Source: an uncultured Lachnospiraceae bacterium (GTDB lineage Bacteria > Bacillota > Clostridia > Lachnospirales > Lachnospiraceae). From it: a stretch of DNA of 55,185 nt. Shown here in pieces: positions 37,410-46,319 of this stretch (its first letter is position 1; every line of letters begins with the position of its first letter). Location: assembly GCA_934330725.1 (NCBI GenBank), contig CAKRGM010000016.1, positions 1 to 55,185 of the forward strand, read 5' to 3'. The notes below the pieces were generated by a model. It searched no databases. It was not told the origin of the DNA and saw nothing but the letters and a program-made list of their open reading frames with translations. A program made the translations under genes and the position numbers.

Positions 37410-40025
37410 TTACTTGTTAATTCCATCTGTTTTATATATAAATGTTACAGAACCTGATATATCATCAGATTTACCTGCAAATGACTGATAATCCTTACCA
37501 GCCTGCATAATCTGCTTTAATGTATCAACAGCTGACTGTGCATCATCACCAACAAGACTTGTTATCTTATTTATACCTTCATTGTTAAACTTAATTGTAC
37601 CATCTTTAAGTGTTATAGCACCTTCATTTAATGTTGCGGCTCCTGATGCTAACGTACCTGCTCCTAATGACAGCTGCTTAGCACCATTATTTAACTGATT
37701 TACTCCTGATGCTAATGTACCTGCTCCGGCATTTAAGCTTTCAGTTCCATTCTTTACTTCCTTAGCTCCGGCATTAAGCTTGTTAACACCTGATGCAAGC
37801 TCGCCTGCTCCGGCATTTAAGCTTCCTGTTCCATTTTTAAGATTTTCTGCTCCGGCACTTAACTGATTTACTCCTGATACCAAAGCTCCGGCACTTGAAT
37901 TTAATGTTCCTGTTCCTGCACTTAAGCTTGCAGTACCATCCTTTAACTGTCCACTTCCTGCTATTAATGCATTAAGCGCCTGGCATACTGTTGTAGGCTG
38001 TTTAACCGGTGACTGTGCATTGAGTTCATCCAATGTTCCAATACCTGCCTGCACCTTTTTAATACCTGTACTAAGGTTATCTGCACCATTTTGTAAAGCG
38101 GTAAGACTCTGACTAAGATTTAAACCTGTCTGTGGATCCTTTGTTGTTGTTGCAGTATTATATACATTTGTTAATGCTCCAGAAATACTCTGATTGCTTA
38201 TTGTCTTAATCAGTAATCCCATTTCTGACTGATATATTTCCTGAAGCGATGTTGCGCCTTTAACATTCATCCCCTTAAGCGTAGTATTTATAGTTGTAAT
38301 TGTCGGATTATCTGCATTTGATACAGCAAACTGATATGCCTGCATATACTTTAAATATAATGCCTGCACCTGTGCATCTGATGTATTTGCATTAGCTTTA
38401 CTTAATTCAGAATACGGTGTTATTACAAGATTTGCATTAATACTTTGCAAAGCAGCATTTACCTGTGCACCTATTCCGTTTTCAAGTGTCTGTGCAGTTT
38501 TAAGTGTTTCACTATTCTTTCCATACTCATCGGCCTGTGCTTTTATCCGGCCAAATGAACTTGTTAAACTGCCTGATAATTTTGCAATTCCCTGCTTAAG
38601 TTCATCTGAACCACTTGCCAGTGATGCCATACCATTTACAACACCCGGATTTTCTTCAGTTCCATCACCTTTAAAGCTTGATGCAAGACTTTGAAGTCCA
38701 CTGTTTAATGATCCGGCTCCTGCAGCTGCTGCCTTAGCTCCATCATTAAGCTGTGATACACCACCTGTAAGTGCCGGTACCTGTCCTGCTAACTGGCCAA
38801 GTCCGTCTGACAGCTGTCCTGCTCCTGAATTAAGCTGTGATATTCCACTTGTAAGTGCCGGTACTTTTCCTGCTAACTGGCCAAGTCCGTCTGACAGCTG
38901 TCCTGCTCCTGAATTAAGCTGTGATATTCCATTTGTAAGTGTTGGAACCTTTCCTGCAAGTTCTCCAAGTCCGTTTGATAACTGATCTGCTCCATTATTT
39001 AATGAATTTGCTCCATCTGCAAGAGCTGCTGAACCATCTGCAAGCTTGCTGCTTCCATCCATAAGCTGATTTGATCCATCCTGTAACTGGTCAGCCTGTG
39101 ACTTAAGGTCATCAAGTGTTAACTTATCAATATCAACGTCTGTAAACAGATTGCTTGTAGCTACCGTCATTGTTGCATCAAGTTCAAAATCTGTAACATC
39201 TGCTGTAACTTCAAAATAATCAGGAATATCAATATCTGAATCTGCGCCCCCGAATTTGAGATCCAGACTATCCTTTAATCCCGGAAGAGTAACACCTAAT
39301 GCAATATTACCTTTACTATATTCTGAAACCTTACCATTTGTAACCTTAACATTTTTAAAATTATCACCTGGAAGCATAAGTCCTGTTACCATTGTAAATG
39401 GTACACATATTTCTTTCTGCTCTCCATTTATTGTAACCGTCTTCTTCTCATTGTTTATATACTCAAAACGGATTCTTACCTTTCCACTCTTTCCGGCAAG
39501 TTCATCCGGACTGATTTCCTTACCATCAAGATAGTATGTTACTTTTATATCAACAGGTGCCTGCTTCGTTGTTGTTCCCTGATATGTAATACTGTTTCCG
39601 TCTGCATCCCATGTCAGTTCATTTCCCGAGCCGCTTGTTGATTTTTCATCGCCGCTTAAATTCTTAATATCCTTAAGTCCTGAAATATCTTTGATTGACT
39701 TCTGGTTTACACGATTTTTAAGCTTTTCAGTAACTATGATATGATCCTGATTTCCATTCGCCTTTGAAAATACATAGACCGTTTCATCTTTCTTTAATGA
39801 ATCATCGTCTGAAGATGAAACATTTGTGGATGTCTTGGTTAACAGCTGTGTTTTAATCACATTTTCAAGTTCGCTGCTGTCTGATGATGTTGCACTGTAC
39901 TGTACTGCCTTACTGTCCTGATTGCTGCTCTGCTGTGTATTACTTCCACATGCCATAAGACTCATTGCCATAACAGCAGCACACATAAATACCGAACCAT
40001 ATTTAAATAACTTTTTCTTTATCAT
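37410..40025 (-). CDS. Heptad-repeat surface lipoprotein (YhgE-like)
   Basis: An 871-residue protein. A signal sequence ends in the lipobox LMAC at about residue 26, so it should be lipid-anchored outside. Residues 80-300 are beta-rich. From about 305 there are many copies of an L-x-x-G-x-x-x-L heptad (SNGLGELAGKVPTL, INQLNSGAGQLSDGLGQL-type units), broken by a helical spacer (about 480-640) and resuming to residue ~830. Such repeats form long coiled rods in YhgE/Pip-type proteins. It lies 18 bases after the MmpL gene, so it is a probable transporter partner. Confidence 0.75.
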   Translation of the reverse strand: MIKKKLFKYGSVFMCAAVMAMSLMACGSNTQQSSNQDSKAVQYSATSSDSSELENVIKTQLLTKTSTNVSSSDDDSLKKDETVYVFSKANGNQDHIIVTEKLKNRVNQKSIKDISGLKDIKNLSGDEKSTSGSGNELTWDADGNSITYQGTTTKQAPVDIKVTYYLDGKEISPDELAGKSGKVRIRFEYINNEKKTVTINGEQKEICVPFTMVTGLMLPGDNFKNVKVTNGKVSEYSKGNIALGVTLPGLKDSLDLKFGGADSDIDIPDYFEVTADVTDFELDATMTVATSNLFTDVDIDKLTLDDLKSQADQLQDGSNQLMDGSSKLADGSAALADGANSLNNGADQLSNGLGELAGKVPTLTNGISQLNSGAGQLSDGLGQLAGKVPALTSGISQLNSGAGQLSDGLGQLAGQVPALTGGVSQLNDGAKAAAAGAGSLNSGLQSLASSFKGDGTEENPGVVNGMASLASGSDELKQGIAKLSGSLTSSFGRIKAQADEYGKNSETLKTAQTLENGIGAQVNAALQSINANLVITPYSELSKANANTSDAQVQALYLKYMQAYQFAVSNADNPTITTINTTLKGMNVKGATSLQEIYQSEMGLLIKTISNQSISGALTNVYNTATTTKDPQTGLNLSQSLTALQNGADNLSTGIKKVQAGIGTLDELNAQSPVKQPTTVCQALNALIAGSGQLKDGTASLSAGTGTLNSSAGALVSGVNQLSAGAENLKNGTGSLNAGAGELASGVNKLNAGAKEVKNGTESLNAGAGTLASGVNQLNNGAKQLSLGAGTLASGAATLNEGAITLKDGTIKFNNEGINKITSLVGDDAQSAVDTLKQIMQAGKDYQSFAGKSDDISGSVTFIYKTDGINK

Positions 40026-40043
40026 AATTCTATCCGATCCTTT

Positions 40044-42125
40044 CTATTTCTGCTTCTTAACAAAACCTGCACTTGTATGAATGATAAGCTTATCAAACGT
40101 TACAAGGAATGATGGTAATATAACTGCAACTACTATCATACTTACTATTGCGCCTCTTGACATCAGTGAACACAAAGAACCAATCATATCTACACTTGAA
40201 TACATACCAACACCAAATGTTGCTGCAAAGAAACCAAGCGCACTTACGATAATTGATGGAAGTGATGTTGAAAGAGCTGTTATAACTGCATTTTTCTTAT
40301 CTGTACCATTATATCTTTCTTTTCTGTATCTTGTTGTCATAAGTATTGCATAATCGACTGTAGCTCCCAGCTGAATCGTTCCGATTACAACCGATGCTAT
40401 AAATGGTATCGTTGTATTTGTGTAAAATGGAAGTCCCATATTTATAAATATTGCAAATTCAATGGTTGCAACAAGTATTATTGGAAGTGATATAGACTTA
40501 AATACGCATACAATTATTATAAATATCGCTACAATTGATACTGCACTTACTGTCTTAAAGTCTTTATCTGTTATTGTTATAAGATCCTTTGTACATGGTG
40601 CTTCACCAATTACCATTGCTGAATCATCATATTTCTTAACAATTTCATTAACCTTTGCTACCTGGCTGTTGATTTCATCTGATGCTATTTTATAATCAGA
40701 TCCTATTGCTATCATCTGATGCTTATCACCTTTAAGTTTATCCTTTACATCATTCGGAATCATCTCATCAGGAACCGAATTACCTAATACCGAATTATAG
40801 CTAAGTGCAAATGTAACTCCATCCACATCATTAATCTCATCAACCATTTTACTGCACTCTTTGCCATCCATATCAGAATCTGCAAGAACCATATACACTG
40901 AGTTCATTTCAAAATCATCTTTTAATTTTTGATTTGCTATTGAACTGTCAAGTGTTTTTGGCAAGGTTTCGGTAAGGTCGTAATAAACCTTTGTATTGTT
41001 ATATCCGTACAATGCCGGAATAAGAATAACAACAAATGCTATAAGGAATATCCATGCATGCTTAACAATAAATGTTGAAAGTCTGTCGAATCTGTGTGGC
41101 ATTAACTCCCTGTGCATTGTTTTTTCGATAGCTTTATCAAATGTAAGAATAAATGAAGGAAGAACGGTTACACATCCGATAACACCAATAACAACACCCT
41201 TTGCCATTACAATTCCCAGATCAAGTCCCAGTGTAAAACTCATGAAACACAATGCAAGGAAACCTGCAACTGTTGTAATTGATGAACCAACTACTGAAGA
41301 TATTGTATTGGAAATCGCATGTGCCATAGCTCTGTTATGGTCACCTTCGTATTTGATTTTCATTTCCTTATAACTGTTCCAAAGGAATATCGAATAATCC
41401 ATTGTTACCGCAAGCTGTAAAACAGCCGCAAGTGCTTTTGTAATAAATGAAATCTCACCCATAAATATGTTTGATCCCAGATTATACAAAATTGACATAC
41501 CGATACTTACCATGAAGAATACCGGAACAAGAAATGAATCCATAAATATTGCAAGTACTATACTTGTAAGAACTGCTGCTATTACCACATACATCAAAGT
41601 TTCCTGTTCCGTAATCTTTTTAGTATCTGTAACAACTGCGCTCATACCACTTACAAAACACTGGTTTTTAGTTTCTGATCTTATCTGTGTTATGGCATTC
41701 ATTGTTTCATCGCTTGACGTTGTATCATCAAAGAATATTGCAAACAACGTAGCGTTTTTTTCCTTATTCTGAAATAATTCTCTGTATTTATCAGGAATAA
41801 TCTCTGTTGGAATATCGTTTCCCACAAGGCTGTTATATGAAATGATATCAGCAACATGGTCAACTTTTTTAATTTTATCTTCCAGCTTTGTTAAATCCTT
41901 ACTGTCCATTCCATCAACAACTACCATTGCATAGGCGCCTTTACCGAATTCATCCAGTAAAATATCCTGTCCTTTCATGGTATCAATGTCTTTTGGCAGA
42001 TAATACAAGATATCATAATTTATCTTTGTGCCAATAAAACCGAATACTGACGGAATAAGCAGCAGAAAACTAATAATCAGAATAGGAATTCTGAATTTAA
42101 CAATTTTCTTTCCTAGCTTTAACAT
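40044..42125 (-). CDS. MmpL/RND-superfamily membrane transporter
   Basis: A 693-residue protein with two repeated halves. Each has one membrane helix, a ~150-residue outer loop (SYNSLVGNDIPTEIIP, then SYNSVLGNSVPDEMIP, clearly duplicated) and five helices carrying the sterol-sensing-like DYSIFLW and DYAILMTTRYR motifs. Such proteins export lipids or hydrophobic compounds using the proton gradient. The ATG at 42125 has GGAGG upstream. The operon continues with the heptad lipoprotein; a divergent TetR regulator and three operators control it. The substrate is unknown. Confidence 0.88.
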   Translation of the reverse strand: MLKLGKKIVKFRIPILIISFLLLIPSVFGFIGTKINYDILYYLPKDIDTMKGQDILLDEFGKGAYAMVVVDGMDSKDLTKLEDKIKKVDHVADIISYNSLVGNDIPTEIIPDKYRELFQNKEKNATLFAIFFDDTTSSDETMNAITQIRSETKNQCFVSGMSAVVTDTKKITEQETLMYVVIAAVLTSIVLAIFMDSFLVPVFFMVSIGMSILYNLGSNIFMGEISFITKALAAVLQLAVTMDYSIFLWNSYKEMKIKYEGDHNRAMAHAISNTISSVVGSSITTVAGFLALCFMSFTLGLDLGIVMAKGVVIGVIGCVTVLPSFILTFDKAIEKTMHRELMPHRFDRLSTFIVKHAWIFLIAFVVILIPALYGYNNTKVYYDLTETLPKTLDSSIANQKLKDDFEMNSVYMVLADSDMDGKECSKMVDEINDVDGVTFALSYNSVLGNSVPDEMIPNDVKDKLKGDKHQMIAIGSDYKIASDEINSQVAKVNEIVKKYDDSAMVIGEAPCTKDLITITDKDFKTVSAVSIVAIFIIIVCVFKSISLPIILVATIEFAIFINMGLPFYTNTTIPFIASVVIGTIQLGATVDYAILMTTRYRKERYNGTDKKNAVITALSTSLPSIIVSALGFFAATFGVGMYSSVDMIGSLCSLMSRGAIVSMIVVAVILPSFLVTFDKLIIHTSAGFVKKQK

Positions 42126-42141
42126 TATTTCCCTCCTATTT

Positions 42142-42156
42142 ATGACCAATGGTCAT
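42142..42156. promoter_or_regulatory. TetR operator site 1
   Basis: ATGACC-AAT-GGTCAT is a perfect dyad, in the leader of the MmpL gene downstream of its -10 box. Confidence 0.75.
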
Positions 42157-42172
42157 TATTTTTTCTAAAGGT

Positions 42173-42200
42173 ATTATATCACAAAATGACCACCAGTCAA
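42173..42200 (-). promoter_or_regulatory. Promoter of the MmpL operon
   Basis: TTGACT (42195-42200) and TATAAT (42173-42178) at 16-base spacing on the minus strand. The -35 box lies within operator site 2. Confidence 0.65.
42186..42200. promoter_or_regulatory. TetR operator site 2
   Basis: ATGACC-ACC-AGTCAA, a near-dyad of the same consensus as site 1, overlapping the -35 box of the MmpL promoter. Confidence 0.65.
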
Positions 42201-42218
42201 TATATTATATCAATATTT

Positions 42219-42233
42219 TTGACTAACGGTCAT
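42219..42233. promoter_or_regulatory. TetR operator site 3
   Basis: TTGACT-AAC-GGTCAT, again the same consensus, seven bases upstream of the tetR-side -35 box. Starts of the three sites are 44 and 33 bases apart, near whole helical turns. Confidence 0.65.
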
Positions 42234-42239
42234 TTTTTA

Positions 42240-42268
42240 TTGACAACTTTATAAATTTACATTATCAT
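42240..42268 (+). promoter_or_regulatory. Promoter of the TetR gene
   Basis: TTGACA (42240-42245) and TATCAT (42263-42268) at 17-base spacing, close to operator site 3. Confidence 0.6.
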
Positions 42269-42284
42269 TCTGATAGAATGTTAG

Positions 42285-42380
42285 CAGGGACAAAATATAT
42301 TTTGACTCTTACTTGATATCTACGGAAGTTTAAAAGTCTTATCGTGCAAGCACGAACGACTTTTAGACCTTTTGACCCTG
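42285..42380 (+). repeat. Long imperfect palindrome in the tetR leader
   Basis: CAGGGACAAAA (42285-42295) pairs, with one mismatch, with TTTTGACCCTG (42370-42380). Inside, AAAAGTC...GACTTTT encloses a CGTGC-AA-GCACG core (about 42331-42365), and GATATC occurs on both sides. The whole can fold as one hairpin in the leader, or it is a small mobile palindrome. Confidence 0.55.
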
Positions 42381-42426
42381 ATATCATATAATATTTATAT
42401 GTTGCCGCATGGCAAAAGGAGCAGTT

Positions 42427-43044
42427 ATGGGAAAAATACAGTCTAATAAAATGCAGAAACGTACTTCACTTTTGAATACAGCATTTAATCTTTTTATTAC
42501 AAAAGGAGTTAATAAGACTACAATTGCAGAGATTTCAGAAGCAGCCGGAATAGCAAAGGGAACTTTTTATCTTTATTTTAAGGATAAGTATGATATAAAG
42601 AATAAACTTGTCTCTCACAAATCCGGTATTCTTTTTGAAAATGCGGCAGCTGCGCTCGACGGACATGTTTTGGAAACAAATAATGAACTGGACTTTGAAG
42701 ACCAGATGATTTTTATTGTAAATTACATTATTGACGCACTCAGCAGGGACAAGTCTCTGCTAATGTTTATTTCAAAAAATTTAAGCTGGGGAATTTTTAA
42801 AGAAGCCCTCTACTCGAAAGCAGAGGGCAAAGATACTGATTTTCATGCACAGTTTAATGACATGATATTAAAATCCGGATACAACATAGATGAACCCGAA
42901 ATTATGCTTTTTCTTATAACAGAGCTTGTAAGTTCAACCTGCTACAGCACAATTCTTTACAGTGAACCAACTGATATAAAAAGTATAAAACCGTATCTGT
43001 TTAAAAGCATACGATCTATAATTGATAACCATAAGACTCCTTAA
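42427..43044 (+). CDS. TetR-family transcriptional regulator
   Basis: A 205-residue regulator. The N-terminal TetR helix-turn-helix reads RTSLLNTAFNLFITKGVNKT, then TIAEISEAAGIAKGTFYLYF; the C-terminal ligand domain is helical and variable. The ATG at 42427 is chosen for AAAGGAG upstream; an earlier in-frame ATG is less well placed. It is divergent from the MmpL-lipoprotein operon with three shared operator sites between them, so it probably represses that operon and itself, released by an unknown small molecule. Confidence 0.9.
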   Translation: MGKIQSNKMQKRTSLLNTAFNLFITKGVNKTTIAEISEAAGIAKGTFYLYFKDKYDIKNKLVSHKSGILFENAAAALDGHVLETNNELDFEDQMIFIVNYIIDALSRDKSLLMFISKNLSWGIFKEALYSKAEGKDTDFHAQFNDMILKSGYNIDEPEIMLFLITELVSSTCYSTILYSEPTDIKSIKPYLFKSIRSIIDNHKTP

Positions 43045-43061
43045 TGTCATAATTTATAAAA

Positions 43062-44009
43062 CTAACGCTGAACTACATGGGTGAGCAGGAAGTTCTGCCA
43101 TACAGGTATATATCTTGATTTAAGATGTACTCCGTCACTTGTATATTCTGAATTTAACTTGCCTGTTCCCGGTTCGTCAAACGCTTCGTTATCATCAATC
43201 CAGAACACCTGCCTGTTATCAGCAATCTGTCTTATTTTATCATTTCTTCTGTTAATAACTGTATTATTTATATATGAATTTTCTTCATCTTTGCTCTGCG
43301 TTACATGCATTATGCTCTGAATATAAATTATTGCCTGCGGCTGCAGTTCTTTTATCTTGTTTATTACATTTCTGTACTGATTACAAAATGAATCATCTGT
43401 ACCGGTTCCCAATTCATTTACGCCAAGCATTATGTATATTTTATCAAACTTTTCAATTTTTAATGCATCTGTTATTGTCATGGATTTTCCATTTACCTTA
43501 GCTATTGGCTTTTCCATTATTTTCCATATTGATATACCTGTATCCGCATAAAATGTAGTATTAGTCCAGTTTGCATAATTAGCAAGTGTAAGTGTTCTTG
43601 AATCTCCAATAAATAACGCACCATCAAGATATGAACTATCTGCTGTTGTGAACTTAACATTTTTGTCATTATAGACCTCTGTTGCCTGATCCGTAACCGG
43701 CTGGGTATTTTCCACAGCACCTGTACTTTCACTTTGTTTAGCCTGCGAATTATTTCCAATTGTTTCTTCTACCGAATTCTGGCTTGTATCAGGTAATCCG
43801 GTATCAGTCTCCAGGGATTGATCCTCGCTGTCTATTATGCCATCTTCAATTATATCTCCTGCTGCCTGCTCATATATATCCTGCTGCTCTTCTGCATCTT
43901 TTTTAGTAACATCATTTACAATCACTATTACGAACATTATTAAAAAAGTTATTCCAAACAGAATTATAAAATTATTCTTTTTAAATTTTTTTAAAATCCT
44001 TTTATTCAT
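43062..44009 (-). CDS. Membrane-anchored SGNH/GDSL hydrolase
   Basis: A 315-residue protein: one N-terminal membrane helix (13-32), an acidic Gln/Glu/Ser-rich linker to about 115, then an SGNH domain. FIGDSRTL (133-140) has the catalytic Ser, MLGVNELG the Asn block, and DGVHLKSRYIPVW near the end the Asp/His. It follows an MBOAT acyltransferase gene by 9 bases. MBOAT/SGNH pairs O-acetylate cell-wall or surface polysaccharides outside the membrane, which is the likely role here. Confidence 0.85.
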   Translation of the reverse strand: MNKRILKKFKKNNFIILFGITFLIMFVIVIVNDVTKKDAEEQQDIYEQAAGDIIEDGIIDSEDQSLETDTGLPDTSQNSVEETIGNNSQAKQSESTGAVENTQPVTDQATEVYNDKNVKFTTADSSYLDGALFIGDSRTLTLANYANWTNTTFYADTGISIWKIMEKPIAKVNGKSMTITDALKIEKFDKIYIMLGVNELGTGTDDSFCNQYRNVINKIKELQPQAIIYIQSIMHVTQSKDEENSYINNTVINRRNDKIRQIADNRQVFWIDDNEAFDEPGTGKLNSEYTSDGVHLKSRYIPVWQNFLLTHVVQR

Positions 44010-44018
44010 AATTTTCCT

Positions 44019-45410
44019 CTAAAATCTGAAATATAAAAACGGATTACTTGCAGATGTCATAATCCTGTACACTGACAATACAAATACAACAATAAGAAGT
44101 ATCGTAACTATTATTGATGTTTTATATTTATAAAATAATTTCCTTGGTGTACTTAAACTAAATATTACTGCCAGTACAAAAAATATCCAGTACCTTGAAA
44201 TTGCAGGTAAATAATCTGTTTTGTTAATAAACTGGCTATATTCGCCGGATATAAACGGAAAAAGCTTTATAAAAAATATTTTTATATCTTCCATTTTATC
44301 AAGTGCAAAAATGACCCAGCTCATTGGAATTATCAGAATCATATAAATATGGGAGAAAATCTTATGCTTGTCAAGCACCTTTTTAAAGCCCAGCTTCTCT
44401 ATTGTAAGCAGTACGAAAAATAAGATACCCCATAATACAAAATTCCAGCTTGCTCCATGCCACAGACCCGTAAGTGCCCATACAAGAAACATATTAAATA
44501 TTGTTCTTAAAATACCTTTTCTGTTACCACCTAAAGGTATATATATATAATTTCTAAACCACATTCCCAATGTAATATGCCATCTTCTCCAGAATTCAGT
44601 TACTGAACGTGATTCGTATGGACAATCAAAATTCCTTGGAATTTCAAACCCAAGCATTTTTCCAATTCCCATTGCCATTACTGAATATCCGCAAAAATCA
44701 AAATATATCTGGAATGTATATGCAAACATGGCTATCCATGCCATTGGTGTCGATATACTCTCTATTCCGTACATCTTGATAGAGTTCCAGCACATGCCAA
44801 GAATATTTGCTATTATCATTTTAAAGCCAAGACCCACTACAAACAGCCTTATTCCATCCTGGAATTTATCAAAAGAATATTTTCTTTTTGACATCTGTCT
44901 GCCCATATCAGAATATGTTGCAATAGGTCCCTGAATGAGTTTTGGAAACATACAAAGATATGTTCCAAGGTTTATAATATTTTTTTCTACCTTTATTGTT
45001 CCTTTATATACATCAATAATATACGATGCTATCTGGAATGTATAAAAGCTTATTCCCAGCGGCAGTGCCCAGTTGGTCTTTATTCCTGTAAAAAATGTAA
45101 AATACTTGAAAACAAACAATAATCCAAAGTCGTATATTAAAGCTATTATAAGAAAAACCGTCTTTTTTACATTTTTATCAAGATTTTCTTCTATAGACTG
45201 TATTCTGCTGCCTTCAATGAATATTCCAAGAATAAAATTCACACACACTGACAATACCAGTAAAGGCAGATAACGGAAGTCTCCTACTGCATAAAATATG
45301 AGACTTCCTAATAATAACGTCAGATTTTTAAATCTGTTAGGTACTAAATAGTAAACTATCAAAAATACCAGTAAAAAAATAAATATGAATTCTTTACTGC
45401 AAAATAACAT
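44019..45410 (-). CDS. MBOAT-family O-acyltransferase (DltB/AlgI-like)
   Basis: A 463-residue protein with about eleven hydrophobic segments. The family core is present: FPKLIQGPIATYSDM, SVTEFWRRWHITLGMWFRNY (270-289) and GLWHGASWNFVLWG with the catalytic His near 318. It moves acyl groups across the membrane to an extracellular acceptor. The SGNH gene follows directly. It starts 10 bases after nfo, so the three may share a transcript. No dltA/dltC genes are near, which favours polysaccharide O-acetylation over teichoic acid alanylation. Confidence 0.9.
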   Translation of the reverse strand: MLFCSKEFIFIFLLVFLIVYYLVPNRFKNLTLLLGSLIFYAVGDFRYLPLLVLSVCVNFILGIFIEGSRIQSIEENLDKNVKKTVFLIIALIYDFGLLFVFKYFTFFTGIKTNWALPLGISFYTFQIASYIIDVYKGTIKVEKNIINLGTYLCMFPKLIQGPIATYSDMGRQMSKRKYSFDKFQDGIRLFVVGLGFKMIIANILGMCWNSIKMYGIESISTPMAWIAMFAYTFQIYFDFCGYSVMAMGIGKMLGFEIPRNFDCPYESRSVTEFWRRWHITLGMWFRNYIYIPLGGNRKGILRTIFNMFLVWALTGLWHGASWNFVLWGILFFVLLTIEKLGFKKVLDKHKIFSHIYMILIIPMSWVIFALDKMEDIKIFFIKLFPFISGEYSQFINKTDYLPAISRYWIFFVLAVIFSLSTPRKLFYKYKTSIIVTILLIVVFVLSVYRIMTSASNPFLYFRF

Positions 45411-45420
45411 TTTATCCTCA

Positions 45421-46254
45421 CTACTGTATGCTTAATTTTTTTATAAGTGTAATTTCTTTTGCATATCCTGCAATATCATTAGGTGTTTCAAGATAAAAAG
45501 GAAGATTTTTCAGGGCCGGATGTGTAACAATCCTTTTAAATGCTTCTGTTCCAATTGAACCTTCTCCAATCTTTTCATGTCTGTCCTTGTGGCTTTCAAA
45601 CGGATTCTTTGAATCGTTTATATGAATTGCACAAAGTCTGTGAAGACCGATTATATCATCGAATTTCTTTAAAACATTATCGAGATCATTTACAATATCA
45701 TATCCTGCATCATATACATGGCAGGTATCAAGGCATACGCCAAGATGCTCCTTTAACTCTACTTTATCAATAATCTGTCTTATTTCCTCAAAACTGCGGC
45801 CGATTTCTGTTCCTTTTCCCGCCATAGTTTCAAGCAATACTTTTGTTGTCTGTTCCGGCTTTAAAACAGCATTGAGCATATCCTTTATATACTCAATTCC
45901 GACATCTACGCCTTGCTTTACATGACTTCCCGGATGAAAATTATACATATTTCCCGGAACATATTCCATTCTCCTTAAATCATCTTCAAATACTTCTCTT
46001 GCAAATTTTCTTGTATTTTCATCTGCAGAGCATGCATTTAAAGTGTATGGTGCATGTGCAAGAATTACATCTATTCCATTTTCCTTTGCATATTTTTGGA
46101 ACTTACTTACATCCTCTTCATCGATTTTTTTTGCAGCTCCTCCTCTTGGATTCCTTGTAAAAAACTGAAAAGTATTTGCACCTATTGAAACTGCCTCTTC
46201 AGCCATATGCAAAAAGCCTTTTGAAGCAGATAAATGACAACCTATTTTTATCAT
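45421..46254 (-). CDS. nfo: Endonuclease IV (apurinic/apyrimidinic endonuclease)
   Basis: A 277-residue zinc TIM-barrel enzyme cutting DNA at abasic sites in base excision repair. The start IGCHLSASKGFLHMAEEA, the block FTRNPRGGAAK, YNFHPGSH, LLETMAGKGTEIG, GVCLDTCHVYDAGYD and HINDSKNPFESHKDRHEKIGEG-type text (zinc ligands His, Glu, Asp) are all present. It lies between rsmI and the MBOAT pair. Confidence 0.96.
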   Translation of the reverse strand: MIKIGCHLSASKGFLHMAEEAVSIGANTFQFFTRNPRGGAAKKIDEEDVSKFQKYAKENGIDVILAHAPYTLNACSADENTRKFAREVFEDDLRRMEYVPGNMYNFHPGSHVKQGVDVGIEYIKDMLNAVLKPEQTTKVLLETMAGKGTEIGRSFEEIRQIIDKVELKEHLGVCLDTCHVYDAGYDIVNDLDNVLKKFDDIIGLHRLCAIHINDSKNPFESHKDRHEKIGEGSIGTEAFKRIVTHPALKNLPFYLETPNDIAGYAKEITLIKKLSIQ

Positions 46255-46319
46255 ATACCTCTCTAACCCTCCCTGTATTCTGGAACATAAGCTTTTACAA
46301 CATTCTTGTTTTCTTTTTA

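Noticed and set aside
42285..42380. Palindrome considered as a terminator for the MmpL side
   Set aside because: It lies upstream of the MmpL start, on the tetR side, and has no T run in either direction.
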